A stretch of DNA of 64,000 bases from Dehalococcoidia bacterium (GCA_023228825.1 JALOAL010000005.1:119489-183488), one strand, 5' to 3'. Counted from the first letter of the stretch, positions 8,214-16,785 are shown. Numbers and translations: made by a program. Notes: a model not told the origin generated them from the sequence alone.

Positions 8214-8259
8214 GCCGCCCTCCTTCTGGAATCGTCCGCATCCGGCATCCCGCCGGTCG

Positions 8260-8388
8260 GGCTGATCCAGTCAGCCTCCGAGGTTAGCTGTCGGGTTCGG
8301 GCTGGTTCAGTATGCCCGTCCTCTGGTTCGAGGATTCACCCCAGTAGATTGGGTCCCCCGGTCTTCTTCCGAAGATTAGGCCGGCCAC
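8260..8388 (-). promoter_or_regulatory. c-di-AMP riboswitch (ydaO-yuaA type) in the zinc-ribbon leader
   Basis: On the minus strand the leader contains, in the right order, the conserved blocks of the ydaO/yuaA aptamer: CUAAUCUUCGG, CCGGGGGACCCA, UGGGGUGAAUCC, GCCCGAACCCG and ACAGCUAACCUCG followed by GAGGC. A P1 helix can form between GGCCGGCCU (about 8386-8378) and AGGCUGACU (about 8277-8269). The 3' strand of P1 can instead form a competing hairpin (8260-8265 with 8271-8276, GGCTGA/TCAGCC), a credible expression platform. Known members bind cyclic di-AMP and usually switch genes off. Identified from memory of the consensus; a covariance-model search would settle it. Confidence 0.85.
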
Positions 8389-8428
8389 CTCCATCACACT
8401 CGTTACGAATCGTGATTGTGACAACAAG

Positions 8429-8456
8429 AGCATAGTCGGGCGACCCACCTTGTCAA
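8429..8456 (-). promoter_or_regulatory. Sigma-70-type promoter for the riboswitch transcript
   Basis: On the minus strand a perfect -35 TTGACA (8456-8451) is followed after 16 bp by TATGCT (8434-8429), predicting a start near 8422, just ahead of the riboswitch. The rest of the 318-bp gap 8214-8531 is otherwise only the leader and an AT-richer upstream stretch. Confidence 0.7.
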
Positions 8457-8531
8457 CCCTTCGCGCTCAAGAATTTACTAATAAGTGATTGACTTCCCCG
8501 GCGATCAACGCCCACCCCGCATCAGCGCTCC

Positions 8532-9305
8532 CTACACGCGATGAGCCACCCACACCATCTCCGGCGAGGCTTCTCCGAACGCTGAGCGGTCAAAGTCACC
8601 GTACAACGCGTCCACCTCGTATCCGCATCGCCGCAGCAGATGCTCCATCTCGAAGCGGTGCACATAACGCAGGGTGACGGAGGTTCGCCGCCACCGACCC
8701 TGCCCGTCCCTCACCCGCAGTCGCGAGGTCACCACCTGGGCCGCCGGCTGGTACTCGTGCTGCGCCTGCACACCCTCGTCCGGCGCACCCCACGCCTCCC
8801 ACCGCTCGCCGCCACCTCGAAGCCAGTCCGCTATTTTCGTGAGGTCCGGGTTGAACACGTTCAGCGCGAGCACCCCGCCCGGCCGGAGCGCCCCGTGGCA
8901 CGCCTCCAGCGTCGCCACCTGGTCTTCCACCGTCAGGTTGTGCAGGAACGCCCGGAACGGGATGGTCACCAGCGCCGCCAGTCCAGCCACCCCCCACGTC
9001 CCCAGGTCGCGCATGTCCCCCTGCGCGAGCGTCAGCCGTTCGGTCACCCCTCGCTCCGCGGCCTTGCGACGCGCGATCTCCAGCATCGCCGGCTCCAGGT
9101 CCACCCCGTGGACGCGCACCCCCGCCTCCGCGCACGGCACGGCGATCCGCCCCGTACCCACCCCCAACTCCACCACGAGGCCGCCCGCCTGCTTCCCGAG
9201 GTCACGGTAGAACTCGACATCCCCGGGCACGCCTCGGCTGTTGGCGTCGTACTCCTCCGCCCAGTCCTGGTAATAGGGGTCACCCACCGTCCGCGCCCCC
9301 ATCAA
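8532..9305 (-). CDS. Class I SAM-dependent methyltransferase
   Basis: A 257-aa Rossmann-fold methyltransferase. Motif I is VVELGVGTGRIAVPCAEAG (residues about 44-62) and the acidic residue after strand 2 is in VHGVDLEPAML; LAQGDMRDL matches motif III. The N-terminus YYQDWAEEYD is typical of Methyltransf_11/25-type small-molecule methyltransferases. The substrate cannot be told. Two consecutive start codons (ATG ATG at 9305) are available. It is divergent from cobT, with a hairpin and a direct repeat between them, but nothing links it to corrinoid chemistry. Confidence 0.88.
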   Translation of the reverse strand: MMGARTVGDPYYQDWAEEYDANSRGVPGDVEFYRDLGKQAGGLVVELGVGTGRIAVPCAEAGVRVHGVDLEPAMLEIARRKAAERGVTERLTLAQGDMRDLGTWGVAGLAALVTIPFRAFLHNLTVEDQVATLEACHGALRPGGVLALNVFNPDLTKIADWLRGGGERWEAWGAPDEGVQAQHEYQPAAQVVTSRLRVRDGQGRWRRTSVTLRYVHRFEMEHLLRRCGYEVDALYGDFDRSAFGEASPEMVWVAHRV

Positions 9306-9356
9306 TGAACTCCTCGACCGATTCCCCCTCGTACGCCACGAGTGCCCTCCAAACAG

Positions 9357-9384
9357 AACCGGCCCGCCTCGTGGCGGACCGGTT
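9357..9384. repeat. Imperfect 12-bp inverted repeat in the methyltransferase-cobT gap
   Basis: Arms 9357-9368 and 9373-9384 pair with one mismatch around a TCGT loop. It lies between divergent genes, so it is not an obvious terminator; it may be an operator or RNA structure in a leader. The remaining part of the 339-bp gap 9306-9644 holds only the direct repeat listed next. No cobalamin riboswitch is seen. Confidence 0.6.
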
Positions 9385-9396
9385 ATCGACTGACGG

Positions 9397-9430
9397 TTCG
9401 ATCGCTGTGATCATTCGATCGCTGTGATCA
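9397..9430. repeat. Perfect 17-bp tandem direct repeat upstream of cobT
   Basis: TTCGATCGCTGTGATCA occurs twice with no spacer (9397-9413 and 9414-9430). Each unit contains TGATCA and CGATCG palindromes. Two binding sites on about 1.6 helical turns could be an operator for cobTSU or for the divergent methyltransferase. Confidence 0.8.
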
Positions 9431-9644
9431 GATGCGTCTGCCGCCGGTCCGCGTCCCCGGCCCCATGGTCGCCCCATGAGAAGCCCCAGAAGGCACAAGG
9501 GTACCGGCGGTTGCGAGGGCGGAATCGAACACGTGCGACATAGTCGCGAGAGCGTAGGAGCGCGTCCCACCACCGTCAATCGCGCCCCCGTACACTGGCA
9601 ATCCCGACACGATTCCCGTGCCGGAACGGGAGGATCGCGCCCGC

Positions 9645-10757
9645 ATGGCTGTCGCAGACCCCGCCGCGCTCATCGCTCGCACCGTCGCCGCCATCGGCCA
9701 GCCCAATGTCGAGGCGGAGCAGGCGGCGCGCGCGCGGCAGGACGTGCTCACCAAGCCCCCAGGCTCCCTCGGACGCCTCGAGGCGCTCTCGATCCGCCTG
9801 GCGGGGATCACCGGGCAACCTCGCCCTCGCCTGGAGCGGCGGCTGGTGATCGTGGCGGCGGGAGACCACGGCGTCGCGCGACGCGGGGTGTCCGCCTACC
9901 CGCCCGAGGTCACCGTGCAGATGGTGCAGAACTTCCTGGCCGGTGGCGCCGCCATCAACGTGATCGCGGACCACGCCGGCGCGCGCGTCCGCGTGGTGGA
10001 CGCCGGGGTCGCCCTTGAGACGCCGGAGCACCCCGACCTCGTCCGGCTGCGCCTGGCCCCCGGCACGGACGACATCACCACCGGCCCCGCCATGTCGCAC
10101 GCCCTCGCCGAGCGCGCCATCGCCGAGGGCATCGCGCTGTTCGAGGCGGAGCGCCAGCGCGGGGGTGGGGCCGGCGTGGACATCGTCGCGTGCGGAGAGA
10201 TGGGCATCGGCAACACCACGCCGGCCGCCGCCATCATCGCCGCCGTGACCGGAGGCCCGGCGGCAGCCATGACCGGCCGCGGCACCGGCATCGACGACGA
10301 GGCGTTCCGCCTCAAGGTGCAGGCCGTGGAGCAGGCGCTGGACGTGAACCGGCCCGACCCCCACAACGGCATCGATCTCCTGGCAAAGGTCGGCGGGTTC
10401 GAGTTCGGCGTGCTGGCGGGGATCTACCTGGCAGCCGCGGCTGCCCGCGTGCCCGCCGTCCTGGACGGGGTGATCTCCACCGCCGCCGCCCTCATCGCGC
10501 ATGCGATCGCGCCGCAGGCGCGGTACGCCTTCATCGCCTCCCACCGTTCCACGGAACCGGGACACGCCTCGGCGCTGGAGCACCTGCGCCTGGAGCCGGT
10601 CCTGGACCTGGGCATGCGCCTGGGCGAGGGCAGCGGCGCCGCGTTGGCGATCACGCTGTGCGTGGCCGCGTGCCGAGTGCTGGACGAGATGGCTACCTTC
10701 GGCGAGGCTGGCGTCTCCGGCTCAACCTCGGTAGGGCGTCCGGAGACGGACGCATGA
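9645..10757 (+). CDS. cobT: Nicotinate-nucleotide--dimethylbenzimidazole phosphoribosyltransferase
   Basis: Makes alpha-ribazole phosphate, the activated lower ligand of cobalamin, from DMB (or a similar base) and nicotinate mononucleotide. Family landmarks: TKPPGSLGRLE (residues about 37-47), VAAGDHGVARRGVSAYP, GGAAINVIA, GEMGIGNTTPAAA and FIASHRSTEPGH near the C-terminus. The acidic residue of the EMGIGN motif (E317-equivalent region in Salmonella CobT is C-terminal to this) and glycine loops appear intact. From the ATG at 9645 the protein is 370 aa; a GTG at 9618 is an alternative but lacks a ribosome site. The stop overlaps cobS as ATGA. Confidence 0.95.
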   Translation: MAVADPAALIARTVAAIGQPNVEAEQAARARQDVLTKPPGSLGRLEALSIRLAGITGQPRPRLERRLVIVAAGDHGVARRGVSAYPPEVTVQMVQNFLAGGAAINVIADHAGARVRVVDAGVALETPEHPDLVRLRLAPGTDDITTGPAMSHALAERAIAEGIALFEAERQRGGGAGVDIVACGEMGIGNTTPAAAIIAAVTGGPAAAMTGRGTGIDDEAFRLKVQAVEQALDVNRPDPHNGIDLLAKVGGFEFGVLAGIYLAAAAARVPAVLDGVISTAAALIAHAIAPQARYAFIASHRSTEPGHASALEHLRLEPVLDLGMRLGEGSGAALAITLCVAACRVLDEMATFGEAGVSGSTSVGRPETDA

Positions 10758-11584
10758 GCGCACCAGCAGACGAACGAGAGATCGAGTCCCGCCCGATGAA
10801 CCTCCTGGCCCGCCAGTTGAACGGCGCCGTCATCGCGGTGGAGTTCCTCACCCCCGTCCGCTTCCGGCGCGTGCAGACCTACGACGACCGCACCTTCGCG
10901 GAGGCGCTGGGCTGGTACCCCTTCGCCGGCTTGTTCATCGGCGTGGCGCTGGCGCTGCTGGATCGCGGGCTGGAGGAGATCCTGCCTCCCGCCCCCGCCG
11001 CCGCGCTCCTCGTGGCGTTCCTCGCCCTCGCATCCGGCGGGCTGCACCTGGACGGCGTCGCAGACACCGCGGACGGCATGGCGGTGCAGGGCGACCGCGC
11101 CCGGCGCCTGGGCGTGATGAGCGAGGGCAACACCGGGCCGGCCGGCGTCATGGCGCTCGTCCTCGTGCTGCTCGCCGAGTGGTCGGCCATCTCCTCGCTG
11201 CCCCCGGAGGCGCGCAGCGCGGCGCTCATCGTCGCCCCCGTGATCGCGAGGTGGACCGTGGTGCCGGTGGGCCTGCTGTTCACCCCGGCCCGCCCGCGCG
11301 GCCTCGGCCATTCGATCCACGCCGGACTGTGGCCCATCGCCGCACCGCTCGCCACCGGCATCGCCCTGCTCGCCGCAGTCGTCACGTTTGGCCTCGCGGG
11401 CGTCGTACTCGTGCTGCTCGCCGCCGCCGCCGCCCTCCTCATCGCCGCCGCAGCCTCCCGCATGCTGGAGGGCGTCACCGGCGACGTCTTCGGCGCGGGC
11501 ATCGAGGTCGCCCAGGTGGTGGTGTGGCTCGCGATCATCGCCGCCGTCCAGCAGGACTGGGCGCAGGCCCTCATCCTCAACTAG
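10754..11584 (+). CDS. cobS: Adenosylcobinamide-GDP ribazoletransferase
   Basis: Membrane enzyme that joins alpha-ribazole (phosphate) to adenosylcobinamide-GDP, the last assembly step of adenosylcobalamin. At 276 aa it has the CobS signature region ALGWYPFAGLFIGVALALLD, then GGLHLDGVADTADGM (metal-binding acidic residues) and GVMSEGNTGPAGVMAL, with several hydrophobic segments through to residue about 265. The ATG overlaps the cobT stop. A frame running upstream inside cobT is a shadow. Confidence 0.94.
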   Translation: MSAPADEREIESRPMNLLARQLNGAVIAVEFLTPVRFRRVQTYDDRTFAEALGWYPFAGLFIGVALALLDRGLEEILPPAPAAALLVAFLALASGGLHLDGVADTADGMAVQGDRARRLGVMSEGNTGPAGVMALVLVLLAEWSAISSLPPEARSAALIVAPVIARWTVVPVGLLFTPARPRGLGHSIHAGLWPIAAPLATGIALLAAVVTFGLAGVVLVLLAAAAALLIAAAASRMLEGVTGDVFGAGIEVAQVVVWLAIIAAVQQDWAQALILN

Positions 11585-11586
11585 CC

Positions 11587-12156
11587 ATGGGCGCCATCTG
11601 GTTCGTCACCGGCGGCGCGCGCAGCGGCAAGTCCACCTTCGCCGAACGCCTGGCTGCCAACTCAGGCCGCCTCGTGCGTTATGTCGCCACAATGCAGCCC
11701 GAGGACGACGAACTCCGCGACCGCATCGCCCGCCACCGCGCCCAGCGCCCCGAGGCATGGGAGACGGTGGAGGCGCCCACGCACCTCCTGGATGCGGTGC
11801 GCGACGCGCCGTCCGAGGCGTGCCTGCTCCTGGACTGCCTCTCGCTCTGGGTGTCCAACCGCCTGCTCGACCTCGGCACGGACGAGCCCAGCCTCCCGGC
11901 CATCGACCACCTCGAGCGCACGCTGGACGCCGAGGTGGCCGCGATACTGGCGACGGCGCGCCGGCGCGCCGGGTCCACGGTGGTCGTGACGAACGAAGTG
12001 GGCGGCGGCCTGGTGCCGCCCTACCCGCTGGGCCGCGCCTACCGCGACCTGCTGGGGCGCATGAACCAGCACGTCTCGCGTGAGGCCGACCGGGCGTGGC
12101 TGCTGGTCAGCGGCCGTGCGCTGGAATTACCGCCCATCCCGGAGGGCGACCAGTAG
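11587..12156 (+). CDS. cobU: Adenosylcobinamide kinase / guanylyltransferase
   Basis: Bifunctional enzyme that phosphorylates adenosylcobinamide and adds GMP. At 189 aa it has the P-loop FVTGGARSGKSTFAE at the N-terminus, YVATMQPEDDELRDRIARH, LLLDCLSLWVSN and VVVTNEVGGGLVP, with the active-site histidine region RIARHRAQRP. It follows cobS by 2 bp. With cobT and cobS it completes nucleotide-loop assembly; no corrin-ring genes are in the window, so the operon would equally serve salvage of cobinamide. Confidence 0.95.
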   Translation: MGAIWFVTGGARSGKSTFAERLAANSGRLVRYVATMQPEDDELRDRIARHRAQRPEAWETVEAPTHLLDAVRDAPSEACLLLDCLSLWVSNRLLDLGTDEPSLPAIDHLERTLDAEVAAILATARRRAGSTVVVTNEVGGGLVPPYPLGRAYRDLLGRMNQHVSREADRAWLLVSGRALELPPIPEGDQ

Positions 12157-12191
12157 CCCCCCGGCGATGGGAGGCCCCCCGAAAGGTGTGG

Positions 12192-12668
12192 CTAGGAGCC
12201 GGGCTTCACCACCATCAGGTAGACGAACGCGACGTACAGCGCCAGGATCACGGCGCCGCCCACGCGTGCCACGGGCGCGGCGAACTCCGCCTGCACCATC
12301 GCGTCATTCGTGTCGCCTCGGGCGAGCGCCGCCTCCGCGGCCTGGTTCACCCGCCGCGCATGCCGAGACAGCACGCCCCCGCCGACGCCCATGATGATCA
12401 CGAAGAGCAGGAACGAGGCGGAGAGCCACGCCTCCGAGAACTCGTAGTCTGCCTCGATCACCAGCCAGATGCCCAGCGCCAGCACGAACACCGCCGCGAT
12501 CGACGCTACCCGCCCGGCGATGGCCTCCAGGCGCGTGGTGTGGGCGATGGTGCGGAGATCCGGCGAACGTCCGGCGGCCATCACGCTGAGCACGCCGGCG
12601 CCGGTTCCGAACGCCATCACGAAGGCGCCCAGGATATGCAGCACCAGTAAGACCTCACGCAGTTCCAT
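12192..12668 (-). CDS. Four-helix integral membrane protein (DUF2269-like)
   Basis: A 158-aa membrane protein with four hydrophobic segments: REVLLVLHILGAFVMAFG (about residues 3-22), ASIAAVFVLALGIWLVIEA, SASFLLFVIIMGVGGGVLS and VGGAVILALYVAFVYLMV. The first helix has a conserved histidine (LHILGA), as seen in DUF2269 and related putative heme/quinone-type membrane proteins. The ATG at 12668 has GGGAGG 5 nt upstream. Function unknown. It stands alone, converging on cobU. Confidence 0.8.
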   Translation of the reverse strand: MELREVLLVLHILGAFVMAFGTGAGVLSVMAAGRSPDLRTIAHTTRLEAIAGRVASIAAVFVLALGIWLVIEADYEFSEAWLSASFLLFVIIMGVGGGVLSRHARRVNQAAEAALARGDTNDAMVQAEFAAPVARVGGAVILALYVAFVYLMVVKPGS

Positions 12669-12845
12669 GCCGGCCTCCCTTGTCCGCAAGCGATGATACT
12701 CCGGGCGGGCGTCGCTCGCCGGTGCGCCGCGGCAGCCAGGGCCGCGCTCAGTCGCAGCGCTCGAGCAGCGGTAGCGAGCCGCTGAACGCACGCTGATGCC
12801 CCGAACGATCAGGACAGTGGGCGGGCGGCCCGGAAGGAGATGGGG

Positions 12846-14033
12846 CTAGTTGAGGTCCCAGGGCTGCAACTGCGCGGTCAGGGCCACCTCGGCGCCGGCG
12901 CGGCTGACCAGCACCGTCACCTCGTCGCCCACGTCCGCCAGGTCAACCGCACGCGCGAGGTCCTCGAAGCGCGTGACCGGCCGGCCGTTCACGCCCACGA
13001 TCACGTCCCCCGCGCGCACGCCTGCCCGCTCCGCAGCGGAGCCCGGCTGCACGAACCCCACGAGCACGCCTCGGTCCACGGCGAGGCCCTGTTGCTGCGC
13101 GATCACCCGGTCCAGATCGTCCGTCTGCACGCCCAACTGCGGGTGCTGGATGTCCTCGCCAGCGAGCATGGCCGGCAGGAAGCGCCGCACCGTGTTGGAC
13201 GGCACCGCGAAGCCGATGCCCGCGAAGACGCGGCCCTCCGGGTTCTCGATGGAGGTGTTGATGCCAATGACCTCGCCGGCCAGGTTGAACAGCGGGCCGC
13301 CCGAGTTGCCGGGGTTCAGCGCCGCGTCCGTCTGCAGCACGTCGTGGATGGGCCGTCGCGCGAACGCGGAGTTGGAGGTGCGCCCGGTGGCGGAAATGAT
13401 GCCGCTGGTCACCGTGAACTTCTGCTCGAACGGGCTACCGATAGCGAAGACCGGCTGCCCCACGCGCACCTCGTCAGAATCGCCGAAGCCGGCCGGACGG
13501 AGGTCGGCCGGATCGAAGCCGCTGGCCTGGATCACGGCCAGGTCGTTCGCCGGGTCCGTGCCCACCACGGTCGCCAGCGCGGCGGAGCCGTCAGGCAGCG
13601 ACACCTTCAGGCTGGACTGGCCCTGCACCACGTGGAAGTTCGTCAGGATGTGCCCCTCCTGGTCGATCACCACGCCGCTGCCGCTCACTCCCGCGCTGGC
13701 GCCCACGCTCTCGATCAGCACCACCGACGAGTGCACCTCCTGCACCACGTCCGAGAAGTCCACCACGCCCTCCACCTGCACGTGGGAGGTGGTGTGCGTC
13801 GCGTTCGCAGTGGCGTCGCCGGGGACGGTGGGCACGGGTTCGGTGACCGCCGAAGCGCCGCCGTCGTCCGTGCATGCCGTGGCAAGGAGCACCAGGGTGA
13901 GCAGGCCCGCCGCCAGCGCACCCAGCCGCAAGTGCGCTCGTCCGCTACGGCGAGTGGGGGCGGGCGGGCGTGAGCCACGCGTCATTTCAGGGGTCATGTC
14001 AGGAACGATGCCAGGAATCATCAGAGCCCTCAT
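12846..14033 (-). CDS. HtrA/DegP-like serine protease (S1C) lipoprotein with PDZ domain
   Basis: Surface-anchored quality-control protease. The N-terminus has a hydrophobic signal and lipobox ending LATAC (C54 from the first start). The catalytic triad is complete: H134 (ILTNFHVV), D164 (PANDLAVI) and S244 (NPGNSGGPLF). A single C-terminal PDZ domain (about residues 295-385) includes GVLVGFVQPGSAAERAGV and GDVIVGVNGRPV. Several in-frame ATGs near the start (residues 1, 5, 13, 17) make the exact start uncertain. It lies near a second HtrA-like gene at 15148 whose triad is destroyed. Confidence 0.93.
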   Translation of the reverse strand: MRALMIPGIVPDMTPEMTRGSRPPAPTRRSGRAHLRLGALAAGLLTLVLLATACTDDGGASAVTEPVPTVPGDATANATHTTSHVQVEGVVDFSDVVQEVHSSVVLIESVGASAGVSGSGVVIDQEGHILTNFHVVQGQSSLKVSLPDGSAALATVVGTDPANDLAVIQASGFDPADLRPAGFGDSDEVRVGQPVFAIGSPFEQKFTVTSGIISATGRTSNSAFARRPIHDVLQTDAALNPGNSGGPLFNLAGEVIGINTSIENPEGRVFAGIGFAVPSNTVRRFLPAMLAGEDIQHPQLGVQTDDLDRVIAQQQGLAVDRGVLVGFVQPGSAAERAGVRAGDVIVGVNGRPVTRFEDLARAVDLADVGDEVTVLVSRAGAEVALTAQLQPWDLN

Positions 14034-14148
14034 TCCTCAGGACTCCATGCTTGCACGCCCACCGTCAACAAGCAGTGTCAGGCACGTGAAATGACTGCTA
14101 ACGGCCGTGCCAGCCGGACAGCACCCGCCAGCGCCATCCCGGGGCGCC

Positions 14149-14967
14149 TTACCGGCCCTCGAACTGCGGAGCGCGCTTTTCGCGGAAGGCACGAGGGCCT
14201 TCGCGGGAGTCCTCCGTGGACTGCACGATGGTCATCGCCGCCTGGGCGGCCTCCAGGCCCTCCGTGAAGGGCTGGGCCATGCCTCGGTAGACCAGGCGCT
14301 TGGCGAGTTGGACCGCCACAGGCGGCCCCTCCGCCAGGCGCTGCGCGTACGCGCGCGTCTCCGCCATCAGGTCGTCGTGCGGGACGACCTTCAGGAGGTA
14401 GCCCATCTCCAGCGCCGCGGCGGCGTCGAACAGTTCGCCGGACCAGATCAGGTCCAGCGCACGCTGCGTGCCCACCAGGCGCGGGAGCAGCCATGCGCCG
14501 CCGTCCCCCGGCACCAGCCCCACGTTCACGTACGACATTCCGAAGCGCGCCCCGTCCGAGGCGATGCGGATGTCCGCCATGGACGCCATGTCCATGCCCG
14601 CCCCCACGGCCGCGCCGTTGACCGCCGCGATGTAGGGCTTGTCCAGGTACTGCAGGGCCTGCGGGACGCGGTGCACGCTGTGCCGCAGCGAGTTGCGGCG
14701 CTCGCCGGCGTTGCGGTCCGCCATCAGCACGCGGTCCTCGTCGCCGGAGGCACGCAGATCCGCGCCCGCGCAGAAGGCCCGCCCGGCGCCGGTCACGATC
14801 ACCACGCGCACGCCGTCGTCCTCCGCCGAACGCCGGATCGCGTGCTCCCACTCCTGCAGCAGCGGCCCGCTGAAGGAGTTCATCCGCTCCGGACGGTTGA
14901 GCGTGATGGTGGCAATCCGGTCCTGCACGTCATACAGGACGTCCTCGTAGTTGCCGGCGGCGTCCAT
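14149..14967 (-). CDS. Enoyl-CoA hydratase/isomerase family protein
   Basis: A 272-aa crotonase-fold enzyme. TITLNRPERMNSFSGPLL and the oxyanion-hole segment GAGRAFCAGADLRASG are typical, as is AAVNGAAVGAGMDMASMADIRIA. The second acidic catalytic position reads YVNVGLVPGDGGAWLLPRLVG, so D replaces the usual catalytic glutamate or lies beside it; one catalytic carboxylate remains possible. Substrate unknown: fatty-acid or aromatic-CoA degradation are both plausible. No other beta-oxidation genes are adjacent. Confidence 0.9.
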   Translation of the reverse strand: MDAAGNYEDVLYDVQDRIATITLNRPERMNSFSGPLLQEWEHAIRRSAEDDGVRVVIVTGAGRAFCAGADLRASGDEDRVLMADRNAGERRNSLRHSVHRVPQALQYLDKPYIAAVNGAAVGAGMDMASMADIRIASDGARFGMSYVNVGLVPGDGGAWLLPRLVGTQRALDLIWSGELFDAAAALEMGYLLKVVPHDDLMAETRAYAQRLAEGPPVAVQLAKRLVYRGMAQPFTEGLEAAQAAMTIVQSTEDSREGPRAFREKRAPQFEGR

Positions 14968-15147
14968 CGGAAGCGTCTCCTCACAGCGTCAGCCAAGCGT
15001 GCTCGTGCCGCGAGTCTACACGCCTCCCGCAGAGGGGCGACCCGGACGTCCCAAGGGCGGGGCCGGGCGCCGCACGCGGGACGAAGCGCGGCGACCGTCA
15101 GAAATTCACTGGCCCGAGGCGGCGCTCCCGCGTTACGGTTGCCCGCG

Positions 15148-16785
15148 ATGCGGACCTCCCCAGCGCTCCGGCGTGTCGCGGTGATCGCCGCCCTCCTGTG
15201 GGGGGCGGTGTTTCTCGTGGCGTGCGAACGCACAGCAGAACTGATCCCCGGCCAGGCCACCCCCACCCCCACCGGGGCCGAGGCCACCGTCACGCCCACC
15301 GCCACCCCCATCATCGTCACCCCCGGCACGGACGGCGCCACCGGTGGCGCCACCGGCGGCCAGGTGATCGAGGACCACCGGCTGGCCCTCTCCGTGGTGC
15401 AGATCCTGGCCGTGGACAACCGCGCCGGCTTCGAACAGGTGGTGCGCTTCGGCACCGGCGTGGTGGTGGACACGGACCAGGCGCTGATCGCCACGGCCTA
15501 CCCCGTGGTCAGCCCGCAGAGCAGCAGCGGCGTCCCCGCCTACACCTCCATCATCGTCGCCACCGACCGGGAGCCCGGGGGCGTCCCGCAGCGCGAGTAC
15601 CGCGCGCAGGTGGTGGCCGCGAACCCGCAGGGCGACGTGGCCATCCTGCGTGTCACCTCGGACCTGGCGGACGAGCCGCTGGAGGCCGGCGCGTTCGACC
15701 TGCCGGCCGTGGTCATGGGCGAGACGGCGAACGCGGGCATCGGCTTTGGGCTGCGGCTCTTCGGCTACCCCGGCGGCACGCCGGGCGAGGCGTCCCAGGT
15801 GGTGAACACGGCGCAGGCCAGCGTCACCGGCCAGCGCGGCTCCGTGGCCGTCCGCGGCCGCACGTGGTTCAAGACGGACGCACGCATGCCCTTCGGCGCT
15901 GCGGGCGGCCCGGCCTTCGACCGCTTCGGCGCGCTGGTGGGCATCCTGGCGCAGGACCGCTACACGTCCACCGGCCAGGTGGGCCAGGTGCGCCCCCTGG
16001 ACCTGCTGCTGCCGCTGCTGGAGGACGCCCGCAACGGCGAGGCCTACCAGCCCGCTCTCTACCGCTCCGGGATGATGCCCGGCACCCTGCAACAGGCGCC
16101 GGGCACGGGCATCTACGTCAGCCAACCAGCCTTCGCGGAGAACGCCGTGGAGACGGCCAACGGGCGAGACCTGTTCGACTACCAGACGCGCTTCATGGCC
16201 GGCCTGGGCGCGCTCTACTACGAGTACGAGGTGGTGGGAGCGCCGGCCGGCGCCACGGTGGAGGAGCGCTGGTTCCTGGACGACGTCCAGCAGGAGTCGC
16301 TGTCCTCCAACGCCGCGTGGACGGGAGGCGGCTTCGGCCTGGTCACGGACCGCATCACCGTCCCCACGCCAAACGGCATCCCCAGCGGACGCTGGCGCCT
16401 GGAGGTGTGGGTGGACGGCGTCATGCACGCGCGCGCCACGGCCGTGGTGGGCGTGGACCTCGCCCAGCCCGCCGGCTCCTTCGCACTGGCGGCCTCGCTC
16501 GCCAACCCGGACGGCACCATGGCCGCCGGCGCCTTCAGCGGCGCCGGCCAACTGCTGATGATGTTCGACCTCACCGGCATGGAAGCCGTCAACGAGGTGC
16601 ACTGGGTCATCTTCCGTGACGGCCAGCGCTCCTACGTCTCACCCTCCCTGCACTGGGAGTACGGCGACGCCGGCCGATTCTGGGTGGGCTACCGCTCCAC
16701 CGAGGCCATCGGCCCGGGCTTCTGGGAGTTCGAACTGCACGGCGACGGCCGCATCCTGACGACCGGCAGCGTCCAACTCTTCTAG
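15148..16785 (+). CDS. HtrA-like lipoprotein lacking a catalytic triad (pseudoprotease)
   Basis: A 545-aa secreted lipoprotein: signal peptide with lipobox LVAC (C26), a Thr/Pro-rich linker (about 36-58), then a trypsin-like S1C domain (about 75-285). Compared with HtrA the histidine position reads TAYPVV (P119), the aspartate is kept (D163 in NPQGDVAIL), and the GNSGGP serine motif reads FGAAGGPAF (A252). Two of three catalytic residues are therefore missing. The C-terminal 250 residues form an unrecognised region with two beta-rich segments containing WFLDDVQQES, WRLEVWVDG and WVIFRDGQRSY. A scaffold or ligand-binding role is inferred. Divergent from the enoyl-CoA hydratase gene. Confidence 0.82.
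   Translation: MRTSPALRRVAVIAALLWGAVFLVACERTAELIPGQATPTPTGAEATVTPTATPIIVTPGTDGATGGATGGQVIEDHRLALSVVQILAVDNRAGFEQVVRFGTGVVVDTDQALIATAYPVVSPQSSSGVPAYTSIIVATDREPGGVPQREYRAQVVAANPQGDVAILRVTSDLADEPLEAGAFDLPAVVMGETANAGIGFGLRLFGYPGGTPGEASQVVNTAQASVTGQRGSVAVRGRTWFKTDARMPFGAAGGPAFDRFGALVGILAQDRYTSTGQVGQVRPLDLLLPLLEDARNGEAYQPALYRSGMMPGTLQQAPGTGIYVSQPAFAENAVETANGRDLFDYQTRFMAGLGALYYEYEVVGAPAGATVEERWFLDDVQQESLSSNAAWTGGGFGLVTDRITVPTPNGIPSGRWRLEVWVDGVMHARATAVVGVDLAQPAGSFALAASLANPDGTMAAGAFSGAGQLLMMFDLTGMEAVNEVHWVIFRDGQRSYVSPSLHWEYGDAGRFWVGYRSTEAIGPGFWEFELHGDGRILTTGSVQLF

Noticed and set aside
9306..9644. Possible cobalamin riboswitch before cobT
   Set aside because: The gap lacks the GCCACTG box and the other conserved B12-element segments; it has only an inverted repeat and a direct repeat.
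12840..13973. Long open frames on the plus strand opposite htrA and opposite the flagellar genes
   Set aside because: At about 70% GC, stop codons are rare in antisense frames; the products are Arg/Pro/Ser-rich or His-rich, with no recognisable domains, and the minus-strand frames have clear families.
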